From positions 496,001-560,000 of the forward strand of contig PKRE01000001.1 in NCBI GenBank assembly GCA_017577615.1: a stretch of DNA of 64,000 nt, given 5' to 3'. Positions 54,027-62,113 of the stretch are shown here, piece by piece; the stretch's first letter is position 1; each line of letters starts with the position of its first letter. This stretch comes from Gammaproteobacteria bacterium. Its GTDB lineage: Bacteria > Pseudomonadota > Gammaproteobacteria > Steroidobacterales > Steroidobacteraceae. Below the pieces are notes generated by a model. That model was not told the origin of the DNA and searched no databases. It saw only the letters and a list, made by a program, of their open reading frames with translations. The position numbers and the translations under genes are program-made.

Positions 54027-55989
54027 TCAGAAGCGATACTCGGAGCCGATTTGGTAGTACCGGCCGCGCAAGTCGTACTGAGAGAAGTCGTACGGCGCAC
54101 GAATGCCGGGGAACGAGGCATCATGCGGCGGCTCTTCGTCAAAGATATTCTCGACCTTGGCGTACAACGTGAGTCCCTTGATGCCGGACCACCCCAAGTA
54201 CAGGTCGAACTGCTCATACGAGTCGACACGAGACTGCACCGCTGCGGCGGCTGCGCTCGCCTTCTGGTCGTAGCCGCCGGTGTGGTACCACGTCACCGCC
54301 GTATTGAAATCCCCATATGTCCAGCCCACGGTCGTGGTCGCCTTGTTACGCGGCAACGAGGGTCCGAGATTGCTGCCGGCATAATCCACCATCGGACCGC
54401 CGACGACTCGCGGCCTACGGTACTCGAGCACGTGGGTATATACGCTGGAGACCGTCACATCACCGAGCGGCGCGCGCCACAGGTGGCGTAGCTCCACATC
54501 GAAGCCAGATGTCTCCAGCTCGGTGAGATTCTGGTAGCGGTTGTAGACCGCCAGCAGCTTGCCGCGCTCGTCGCGCAGCACATTGGCGGGATCGTTCTCA
54601 GCCACGATCGTGGTCGTGTTGTTAGTGCCGATCAGATTGTCTAGCTCGAGCCGGTACCAATCCACGCTCAGGCTGGTATCTCTGCGTGGCGAGAGCACGA
54701 TCCCCAGGTTGTAGCTGCGCGTACGCTCGGGTTCGAGCCGGGCATTGCCGACCGTGAAGAACGTCGGACTCTGCCGCGATCCAGGCAGATCTGGATCATA
54801 AGGATCGACGACGGTTCCGTTACGGATTGTAGGGATTGCTGGCCGGGAGCAGCGATGAGACAGGCTCCGCCAGCTTCGTCTCTGCATTGAGCGCGAACCG
54901 GCCACCCTCAAGAGTGAAGAACGGGCTGTTACCAAAGATCGACGCACCGCGGATGTGGCTGAACAATGCCTCCCCGAACGCCTCGACCGTATCGTTGATA
55001 CGCACGGTGGCATTGACGTAGCCCTGGTAGCGCTCCGTCCCAGGGATCAAGGTCGTGTAAGGCACGAGATTGATCGCGCAGGTGTCCCCTGGCCGCCCAT
55101 CGATCGGCGCACTCGGCATCAAGACCATTCCTTCGGGGCATTCTCCATCGGGATTTAGAAACGGAACCGAGACGCCGTCGATCAGGAATCGCGCACCTTT
55201 GGCAGTCCATCCGTTCCACGTCCCGCCCGGCTTGTCTGTGTAGATGCCTGAACGGGTCAGGTCACGCTCATCTTGGTCGAGCCGCTCGCGGTTGTAGCCT
55301 TCAAAGCTCACCAGGACGTTCCAACCATCTGCATCGAGATCGCCCAATCCGCCGACGATCCGGGCCCGCCAGGTCTCGAGACCGCCGGCATCGGCAACAC
55401 CGGCGCTCGCGCCGACCTCGAGCCCTTGGAAGTGCTGACGCGTGATGATGTTCACGACACCGGCCACGGCATCGGAACCGTATACCGCCGATGCACCGTC
55501 CTTCAGCACCTCGATACGCTCCACCGCGGCAAGCGGCAACGCATTCAGGTTGACGAACGTGTCGGAAAGTCCGCCCGAAGGGAAACCGTAGTTGGCCACG
55601 CGGCGACCATTGAGCAGAACGAGCGTGTTCTTCTGCGACAGGCCGCGCAAGCCGATGCCAGCAGAGCCTGCAGCCCATCCACTGTTGCTCGTCTCGTTGT
55701 ATGCGTTACCCGTGTTCGCCGATATCGAGCGCAGCACATCCGCAACGGTGACCTTGCTCGATGTCTGCAACTCCGCTTCACTGATCACCTGCACCGGGCT
55801 TGGCCCTTCCTCGTCCGTGCGCTTAATGTTCGAGCCAGTCACCACGATGGTGGGCATCTCTTTGCTGTCTTCCGTGGAATCGACCAAACGTCCAACGTCA
55901 CTTAGCTCGGCGCCGCACGCAACAGACGTCACAGCAGCAGAAAGAGACGCTGCGATCGCCGCACGAACCAAAGCAGACACCTGATACAT
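54027..55989 (-). pseudogene. TonB-dependent receptor with internal deletion and frameshift
   Basis: The 5' part (55989 to TAA at 54822-54820) has a signal peptide, the plug domain (IVVTGSNIKRTDEEGPSPVQ, SAGIGLRGLSQKNTLVLLNG, VERIEVLKDGASAVYGSDAV) and the first strands, ending LLPASNPYNP. From the same point, in another frame, the 3' part reads DPYDPDLPGSRQSPTFFTVG, ARLEPERTRSYNLGIVLSP and the barrel end YYQIGSEYRF. The two parts sum to about 650 residues; intact relatives have about 900-1000. A deletion of roughly 250-300 codons that also changed frame, perhaps between two alike AATCC/GATCC tracts, explains it. Confidence 0.8.
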
Positions 55990-56571
55990 GAATCGCGCTC
56001 CAACACATGAATGCAAGCGGGCGCGCGATTAAAGCGTTGCATCGCATCGCAGCCAAATGCGAATTCGTCATCATGAAATTCTTGGCGCGCGAGGTGTGAC
56101 AAGCGATGCTCGCTTGAGCTGGACATACTGTAGGTAACAGTTCCTGTGACGAAACGGTTACGGAAAGGTCACCGCAGAAAGGATGAACATCGCTGTCATG
56201 AATGTATGTATGACGAACGATATCCGTGACCGATCACCGTCCCCGTAACAATGCGGTTAGAGCGACTAAGGTGCTCGAGCCAGGATCACCGCAGTCGACG
56301 CGAACGTCGCGATGCGCACTCGGGGAACCCCTGATTCAACAAACAAGATTTCCCGCAATGCATATGGCTGTCTCGAAAACACCGATTCGTGGCCAGTCGC
56401 GGCATGAGGGTGCGCCGAATGCCAAGCTGGAACGCTAGCACGACGAGGACGCCCATGCCGTCGCGCACTGCACACCCTCCCTTTCCCTATTCCACCTGCA
56501 CCAATCCCTAAGCAGACGACCACATCGGCGGGTGTTACATTCGAACGCGTGGGCGTCTCAAAGGAGCCGGC
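55990..56571. other. Long gap between TonB pseudogene and usp gene
   Basis: About 580 bases without a gene I can support. It holds the former receptor promoter, the repeated GTAAC/GTTAC words described separately, and a CCCTCCCTTTCCCTATTCC word near 56475. The usp promoter should be in its last 100 bases. Confidence 0.4.
56134..56161. promoter_or_regulatory. Repeated GTAAC/GTTAC inverted motif, candidate operator
   Basis: GTAACAGTT (from 56134) faces AACGGTTAC (to 56161) with an 11-base spacer, one mismatch. A second looser copy, GTAAC-AATGCG-GTTAG, lies at 56245-56260. The position suits control of the former TonB receptor. No known regulator matches. Confidence 0.3.
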
Positions 56572-57021
56572 ATGTACAAGCAAATACTAGTGGCCGTTGA
56601 CGGCAGCTCGGCATCGAAGCGCGGTTTGGAGGAAGCCATTCGCTTGGCGCAGGTCACGGGGGGCAAGTTGCTGCTCGTTCACGTCGTGAGCGAGCTACTC
56701 AGCCCCGACCTCGCTGCATCCGCGTATTACGATCAGGTCCTCGAGGCCGTGCGCGAAGGGGGGAAGAAGATCCTGGAGAAGGCCGCCGCGGTAGTGCAGC
56801 AGGCAGGCGTCCCGTACGAACAGAAGCTGGTGACAGGGCTCGGGGAGCGCCCTGCGGATCTGATCGTTGCCGAGGCGAAAGCATCCGGCGCAGACCTGAT
56901 CGCGCTCGGCACCCACGGCCGCAGAGGGCTCAAGCGCCTCGCGCTCGGCAGCGACGCGGAACTGGTCGTGCGTCTATCGCCCGTTCCAGTGCTGCTCGTT
57001 CGCGAGCAACCTGAAACGTGA
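56572..57021 (+). CDS. Universal stress protein (UspA family)
   Basis: 149 aa, AAGGAG before the ATG. It starts MYKQILVAVDGSSASKRGLE and has the ATP-binding glycine pattern in GTHGRRGLKRLALGSDAELV, ending VPVLLVREQ. It likely binds ATP and is induced in stress or stationary phase. Downstream is a decayed tract. Confidence 0.94.
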   Translation: MYKQILVAVDGSSASKRGLEEAIRLAQVTGGKLLLVHVVSELLSPDLAASAYYDQVLEAVREGGKKILEKAAAVVQQAGVPYEQKLVTGLGERPADLIVAEAKASGADLIALGTHGRRGLKRLALGSDAELVVRLSPVPVLLVREQPET

Positions 57022-57137
57022 TCGCGTACGACGTCCTTCGTGACGCGAAGGCGCGGACTTTCCCGTGGAATGACTGCCTCCGACCTTCGCGCTGCTTCCA
57101 GCCGATCAGCCGCACGAGGCCTGGCGGGTGCTTGGGC

Positions 57138-57392
57138 TTATTCACGTGGCTTGAGCTTGTCCAGGTATGCGTCTTCGTCATCAACGTAGCGTTCCGGCTC
57201 CCGCACGCAATACTTGGAGCGCCTCAACGCGGACCTTATCTCCGGATGCGCATGCTCGACGTCCTGAGGATCCATATCCCAATGAACGAACAGCTCGAGA
57301 AGCTGTGCCGTGAGGTCGATTCGGATCTCGCGATCCGGAATGCGCGCTTGAAACAGCGGCCAGATTTCGAGAAAAGGATCTGCTCCCGTTCG
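57138..57392 (-). pseudogene. Frameshifted or decayed small gene of unknown family
   Basis: An 84-codon open frame without a usable N-terminal start reads TGADPFLEIWPLFQARIPD, REIRIDLTAQLLELFVHWD, MDPQDVEHAHPEIRSAL and RYVDDEDAYLDKLKPRE. The amphipathic pattern looks like real protein. Just upstream, another frame gives VYAVVECKHELTNG; deleting one base near 57383 would join them as ...HELTNGADPFLEIW. So a single-base frameshift is likely. I do not recognise the family. It starts right after the YdeI-like gene. Confidence 0.5.
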
Positions 57393-57446
57393 TCAGCTCA
57401 TGCTTGCACTCGACGACAGCGTACACTGCGACGCCGCGGCCGGCGA

Positions 57447-57998
57447 TTACTCCGCTGTCCGAGGTGCCCTAAGTGCCTTGCTATAGAAACCCGAGGGATC
57501 GAAACAACAGACGCGCTTCTTGCCCGACGCCAGCATGTCACAGGCGCCCTTGATTCGCTTCTGGCGAGTCTTCGCCTGCTTTGCGGACTCGATCCAATGA
57601 ATCCAGTCAATTCGCGCGACCGTAGTCGTCGCTTCCCAGATGCGTTTCGCCTCCGGCGAGGCAGCAAGAGCTTGTTGGACATCCGGCGGCAACTTCGGCT
57701 CGGGCTCTCTCGCCATGGGCGCCACCTCCACAACAACGGTATCGCCGAACGTCACGCCAGCCTGGTTGCACAGTGCCTGATCGACTTTCAGCCAATGACT
57801 CAACTGGCCGTCTGGCTCGAGCGTTGCCTGAAAGGGATGGCCGTTGATCGTGCCTTCTACGCTCGTCCGACCGCGCCGCGGCAGCATCTCGCTCACCGCT
57901 TTCGGCAAGACCAAGAATGCCCATGGCTGGCCCTCTCCGGGATCGGCTGGACGTAGCAGTCGCGCCTCAAAGCGCGATCTCTTGGCGAGCGAACTCAT
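57447..57998 (-). CDS. YdeI/OmpD-associated family protein (DUF1905 plus C-terminal domain)
   Basis: 183 aa from MSSLAKRSRFEARLL. The DUF1905 part shows AFLVLPKAVSEMLP, RTSVEGTINGHPFQATLEPD and FGDTVVVEVAPM. The C-terminal part, LPPDVQQALAASPEAKRIWE and IDWIHWIESAKQAKTRQKRI, is the YdeI/OmpD-associated domain. Members are linked to peptide and drug tolerance, but the mechanism is unclear. Confidence 0.88.
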   Translation of the reverse strand: MSSLAKRSRFEARLLRPADPGEGQPWAFLVLPKAVSEMLPRRGRTSVEGTINGHPFQATLEPDGQLSHWLKVDQALCNQAGVTFGDTVVVEVAPMAREPEPKLPPDVQQALAASPEAKRIWEATTTVARIDWIHWIESAKQAKTRQKRIKGACDMLASGKKRVCCFDPSGFYSKALRAPRTAE

Positions 57999-58014
57999 GA
58001 GCCCAAGAAGATGC

Positions 58015-58347
58015 CTAGTGCACGCTGGTCTTAGATAACAGATTGAGGACGAGCACGCCACTCAAGATGAGCGTGATACCGAGCACACCCCAAGCATCCA
58101 ACTTCTGGTCGAACGCCACCCACGCAATGACCGACAACAACACGATACCCATCCCCGACCACACGGCATACGCCACGCCAACGGCAATGGTCCTCAGAGC
58201 AAGCGAAAGCAAGTAGAACGCGAACGCATAGCCGATCACCACGACCACGGATGGCACCAACTTGGAGAACCCGTCGCTCGCTTTCAACGCCGACGTGGCG
58301 ATCACCTCGGAGACAATCGCACCGGCGAGGAATAGCCAATTCTTCAT
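58015..58347 (-). CDS. Small multidrug resistance (SMR/EmrE-type) transporter
   Basis: 110 aa with four membrane helices. The SMR pattern is clear: LAGAIVSEVIATSALKAS with the essential membrane glutamate, YAFAFYLLSLALRTIAVG, VAYAVWSGMGIVLLSV and ITLILSGVLVLNLLS. It exports cationic compounds in exchange for protons as a dimer. The gene sits 16 bases upstream of the YdeI-like gene on the same strand. Confidence 0.94.
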   Translation of the reverse strand: MKNWLFLAGAIVSEVIATSALKASDGFSKLVPSVVVVIGYAFAFYLLSLALRTIAVGVAYAVWSGMGIVLLSVIAWVAFDQKLDAWGVLGITLILSGVLVLNLLSKTSVH

Positions 58348-58419
58348 TCGTTTGTCGGTACAGAAGCGGTGTAGCGTGAAATATCAGAGTCATCGTTGCC
58401 CGGTACTGCAGATCCCCGG

Positions 58420-58615
58420 CTCGCGCCGACGCCAGCAACTCCGCTATGACCGGGGCTTTTGCTTCAGAGCACGCAAGCAGCGTTGTTCGCCCCGCAGCAA
58501 GCTTCGCTTGGGCGTAGCGGGCTCGAGCGCTTTCGTTGCGCTTGAGATACTCCCGAAGCGCTATGTTCGAGCGGCAATGGGCACCACCCAATCGAACGAC
58601 GTGCAGATTAAAGCT
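58420..58615 (-). pseudogene. Remnant of a GrpB (UPF0157) family gene, C-terminal part
   Basis: The stretch reads SFNLHVVRLGGAHCRSNI, ALREYLKRNESARARYAQ and SEAKAPVIAELLASAR. This matches the C-terminal third of GrpB/UPF0157 proteins (NLHVV..., ...FRDYLR...YA.LK..., ...AK..FI...). The N-terminal two-thirds are absent and there is no start, so it is a relic. Confidence 0.65.
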
Positions 58616-58617
58616 GG

Positions 58618-58754
58618 TTTCTGGTTCCGCGCCATTGCAGCATCGATGATTTTCTTCGAGCGGTCGATCGCCACGAGGTGACCGTAAGTCTCTCACAGAT
58701 GAGCGTTGCAGCGACACCGTGACCGCAGCCGATCTCGAGGCTGTGGTCGAGAAC
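58618..58754 (-). pseudogene. Remnant of a class I methyltransferase gene with frameshift
   Basis: SLEIGCGHGVAATLICERL is SAM motif I. A frame change near 58687 continues it as YGHLVAIDRSKKIIDAAM, the motif II region of the same fold. The N-terminus and the rest are missing. It lies between the GrpB and reductase remnants. Confidence 0.65.
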
Positions 58755-59311
58755 CCTATGCCGTTCTTTGAACGGCGTATCGTAATCCACCATGCCCGTT
58801 CCCATTTTACGCACGGACGTCAGGCGCAATGCCGGGCTGAGGACGCGACGCGGAAACAACGGCTTGCCCGAGCCCAGCGTGACCGATCCCACCTGAATGA
58901 TCAGCTCGTCGAGAAGCGAGGCATCGTAGAACTGTCCCGCAAGCTCGCCGCCGCCGACGATCCAGATGTTTTTCCCGTTCGCCGCGTGACACATCTCTGC
59001 ATGCACCGGACGAACATCGCCGTTCATGAACTTGACGTTTGCGTCTGGCACCGCGGGCAGGCTGCGATGTGTGAACACCCATGCGGGTTGGGTGTACGGC
59101 CAAGGAGACCCGGTCTCAGCCGCAACGGCGTCCGCGTTTCTCAGAATCCACTCATAGGTCGTCGCGCCCATCGCCAAGGCGCCCACTTCTTCGATGAACT
59201 CTGGATAGCTCGAGTCCTGCACGCTCCCCAGCGGAAACAGCCACTCCACTGAGTCGTTCTCGGTGGCGATGAGCCGTCCAATGTCGAAGCAACGTAGTAC
59301 TGCGTCTTCAC
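58755..59311 (-). pseudogene. RibD C-terminal/dihydrofolate-reductase-like protein, frameshifted
   Basis: From a GTG at 59311 the frame reads VKTQYYVASTLDG. Then, near 59272, one missing T (GGCTCATC for GGCTTCATC) moves the rest to the next frame: IATENDSVEWLFPLGSVQD, YPEFIEEVGALAMGATTYEW, WIVGGGELAGQFYDASLLDE and LGSGKPLFPRR. Together they form a whole DHFR/RibD_C domain. The second part runs on without a stop into the methyltransferase relic. The 59312-59461 gap upstream shows nothing clear. Confidence 0.75.
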
Positions 59312-59461
59312 GTACAGATCCTGGTCAACTGCCGCGCGTGCGCATCCCTTCGTGCTCGGCAGCCAGGGTTTGAGGACTTCCACGCCCCTCTGGCGACCTC
59401 GACGTGCTGCGCGCGTACAGCCAGCCACTTCGCCGGTATCGTGCACGTCTTGAGCGGATCA

Positions 59462-59908
59462 TCATTTCCACGGCGCACCCTCCTCCGCGACCGCCTTCAC
59501 GCGGAAGGCTGCGATGCGTCGAATCAATGTTAGAGGCAGCGGCTCCCCCAGAGGAAACTGCACCGTTCCGCCGGAGGTCTTGTATGCCCCTAGCTCTTTG
59601 GCAAAGGCATCGATCGCTGCAACCGTAGGATGCAGGCTGATGTGGTTCCTATGCGCCGCGAAAATGAAAAGTATGGTGTCGTAGGACAGCGCGGGCTTGC
59701 CCCACTTGAGGCTCTCTGTGGCACCGGGCGCAGCGTCACGCAAGCACTGCTGCATTTCACGGAGCCTGCATTGCGCCATCTCGGGTGCAGCAGCGATGTA
59801 CTCATCGACGCTCTCGGGTCTTGCCTTGGTACGACACACGACCACCACCCCGCTGCATTCTGCCAGTACACGGCGGATCTTCGGCCCCAGATAGAGCCTT
59901 GAAGGCAA
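59462..59908 (-). CDS. DUF1801 (YdhG/iron-chaperone-like) protein
   Basis: 148 aa from the ATG at 59908, or about 125 from a GTG at 59839 that suits the family better. It has RPESVDEYIAAAPEMAQ, ESLKWGKPALSYDTILFIF, NHISLHPTVAAIDAFAKEL and TSGGTVQFPLGEPLPLTLI. The frataxin-like fold is of unknown exact role, though some members affect iron. The gap 59909-60031 has a GGCTGTAAGCTCTAGGCCGT word. Confidence 0.85.
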   Translation of the reverse strand: MPSRLYLGPKIRRVLAECSGVVVVCRTKARPESVDEYIAAAPEMAQCRLREMQQCLRDAAPGATESLKWGKPALSYDTILFIFAAHRNHISLHPTVAAIDAFAKELGAYKTSGGTVQFPLGEPLPLTLIRRIAAFRVKAVAEEGAPWK

Positions 59909-60031
59909 CCTGACGATGCACCAACAAGCGCAACGAATGTCACTATGAGGCTGTAAGCTCTAGGCCGTAGCGCTGGCAAGTGTGCATTGCGCGTATTGGC
60001 CCGAATGCCAAATCCGAACCCTACGAGCGCC

Positions 60032-60358
60032 TCACACCGCAGTCGGCCTGTAGTTCGCAATATCCGCCTGGACACCGAGCCGCGCCATGAACGCTTGCGG
60101 ATTAAAACCGTTCTCGGCGTGCACCTTGGTCACCGCCTCACGTGCAGCATCGATGGCCGCTTGGCTTTCCCATTCGACGATCGTCACGATGTTGAAGCGC
60201 CCCGGACCCGCGATCTGCTCCAGGATCACATCTCGAACGAAGCCGGGCTGCTGTCGAAGTATCCGATGCGTGGCATCCACCTTTTGCAAGAATTCCCCTC
60301 GTACTGCCTGCGGCACCACGAACTTGTCCACCCGATAGATACGATTGTTCTCCGACAT
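60032..60358 (-). CDS. Antibiotic biosynthesis monooxygenase-fold protein
   Basis: 108 aa from MSENNRIYRVDKFVVPQAV; nine more codons are open upstream. The ABM fold is seen in ILRQQPGFVRDVILEQIAG, RFNIVTIVEWESQAAIDAAR and the C-terminal AFMARLGVQADIANYRP. The substrate is unknown. It is the second ABM gene in the window. Confidence 0.88.
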   Translation of the reverse strand: MSENNRIYRVDKFVVPQAVRGEFLQKVDATHRILRQQPGFVRDVILEQIAGPGRFNIVTIVEWESQAAIDAAREAVTKVHAENGFNPQAFMARLGVQADIANYRPTAV

Positions 60359-60481
60359 CGAACATCCTAGTTTGGTTAAGTGCACCCGGCCGCCAAATGA
60401 AGCGGTGCGTCAGTTCCTGGGAATAAGCCGGGCTGAAAAGCTCTTCGCACCTTCGCCCTAGCAGCCCCGGCCTCGACTCCG

Positions 60482-62098
60482 CTACTCCGTCTCCATCGTC
60501 ACCGGCGTGAGATTGTCATCGGAGTTGCGATCGATGCGCTTGTTGTACGGATCCACTCCGACGAAACGTGGGGGCTTGTCTACGACGAGCGTGACAACTT
60601 GCTCGCCCGATTTTATAGGCTGACGTTGCATCAGCAAAACCGCTTCTCTCGTATAGCCCTTCTTGCCGGGCTCGACGGCGAATGCCCCGACATCGAACAG
60701 CTCGTCGAGTGGAACTTCCGTTTCCCTGCCTTGCCCGTCGGCGTAGAGCTTGCGCCCATGCACTTTGAAGGCGACTTCGTAGCGTCCGTCGGGCAAGCGG
60801 CGTGCCCGTGCGTCGCTCGCTCGCACGTCGTATAACGTGATGCGTTCGAACAGATCCGCGATGAGCTGATCGTGCTCCGGGCCTGCCTCTTCCCGAAGCA
60901 AGCGCAGAAAGTCTGTGGATGACGGATACGGCGCCGGCTTGAAGGCGAACTGCTCCAGTAGACGGTGCAATGCTCGATTCACGACCTCCTCGCCGACCAC
61001 CTCCTTGAGCCAGTACATGGCGAGTGAGCCCTTTTGATAGTGAATGTAAGGTTGGTTCTCCACACGAACCAGCGGCAACTCCTCGAGGATCTCTCCACCG
61101 CGGCTGCGCAGGTGACCATCGAGCTCGCCTTTCAGGAACTTGCGAATCTGTTCCGGCCCATACAGCGCCTCCATGACGAGCAGCGCGGAGTACTGAGCTA
61201 ATGTCTCAGAAAGCAACGTCATGCCCTGCTTGTACGCGCCGATGATCTGGTGCGCCCACCACTGATGAGCCACCTCGTGCGCAGTCACGTAGGTCACGAG
61301 ATCGATCATCTCATCGCTGCGCTGCTCGTCGTAGTTTTGGATGAATCCGATCCGCTCCGAGTACGGCACGGTGTTGGCGAACGACTGCGCGAAGCTCTCG
61401 TACGCAGGAAACTCGAGAATCCTCAGCTGATGAAATTGAAAAGGCGAGAAGCGTTCGCTGAAAATCTCCAGCGAACGCTTCATCGCATCCAGCATGTGCT
61501 GCACGTTGTGCTCGTGCTCGGGGTGGTAGTACACCGCCAGCTCCACCGTCTTCCCATCCCGATCACGCCATGTGTCTTTCTTCTGCGCGTAACGCGCCGA
61601 TTGGATCGAGAAGAAGTGCATGATCGGGGCGTCCGTTCGCGTCACGAGCGTGCGGCGGCCGTCCCGCACGGTATCGCTCACCGTGTAGCCGGGCGCAATC
61701 GGCGTTTGGTCGATGTCCGTCGTGAGCGTCAGCTCTGCCGTCACCCAATCGCTATCGCGGCGCAGATAATGAAATTCGTTGGCAGCCTCATCCTCGAGCT
61801 TCGCAGGACGCAACTCGGGCGGCAGTCCGTGCTTGCGTCGTTTGGCGCGGTCCTGCAGCAACCCGTCGCGATCCATGCCGATCGTAGGGGCGATCTCGTA
61901 GTTGTTGAGGAACGTGCCGTTCTCGACGATGCGTGTCAGCGGATTGTCGTTCGGGAACCCGCGTTCCTCTAGCAGTGTTTCGAAACGCAGTTGCCGGCGT
62001 TCGCCCGGCTGCATCGGCGTTGCAAGCTCATAAATGCGATAGTTGAATCGTGCGTATTCCTGCTTGAGCGCACCACCCTCGAGCTCGAGCGTTTGCAT
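60482..62098 (-). CDS. M1-type aminopeptidase half of a split ABC-permease/aminopeptidase
   Basis: 538 aa from the ATG fifteen bases after the TGA of the next feature, in the same frame. It has EYARFNYRIYELATPMQPGE, the zinc motif HEVAHQWWAHQ with the Glu of LLSETLAQYSAL, and YIHYQKGSLAMYWLKEVV. The end (RFVGVDPYNKRIDRNSDDN) is typical of the fusion family. Relatives carry both parts in one chain of about 1200 aa. Here reinitiation could still make this half. Confidence 0.85.
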   Translation of the reverse strand: MQTLELEGGALKQEYARFNYRIYELATPMQPGERRQLRFETLLEERGFPNDNPLTRIVENGTFLNNYEIAPTIGMDRDGLLQDRAKRRKHGLPPELRPAKLEDEAANEFHYLRRDSDWVTAELTLTTDIDQTPIAPGYTVSDTVRDGRRTLVTRTDAPIMHFFSIQSARYAQKKDTWRDRDGKTVELAVYYHPEHEHNVQHMLDAMKRSLEIFSERFSPFQFHQLRILEFPAYESFAQSFANTVPYSERIGFIQNYDEQRSDEMIDLVTYVTAHEVAHQWWAHQIIGAYKQGMTLLSETLAQYSALLVMEALYGPEQIRKFLKGELDGHLRSRGGEILEELPLVRVENQPYIHYQKGSLAMYWLKEVVGEEVVNRALHRLLEQFAFKPAPYPSSTDFLRLLREEAGPEHDQLIADLFERITLYDVRASDARARRLPDGRYEVAFKVHGRKLYADGQGRETEVPLDELFDVGAFAVEPGKKGYTREAVLLMQRQPIKSGEQVVTLVVDKPPRFVGVDPYNKRIDRNSDDNLTPVTMETE

Positions 62099-62113
62099 CG
62101 CGAGCTGCCGTGG

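Noticed and set aside
57018..57956. 312-codon plus-strand frame after usp
   Set aside because: It overlaps antisense the YdeI-like gene and the frameshifted small gene, both of which carry better protein patterns.
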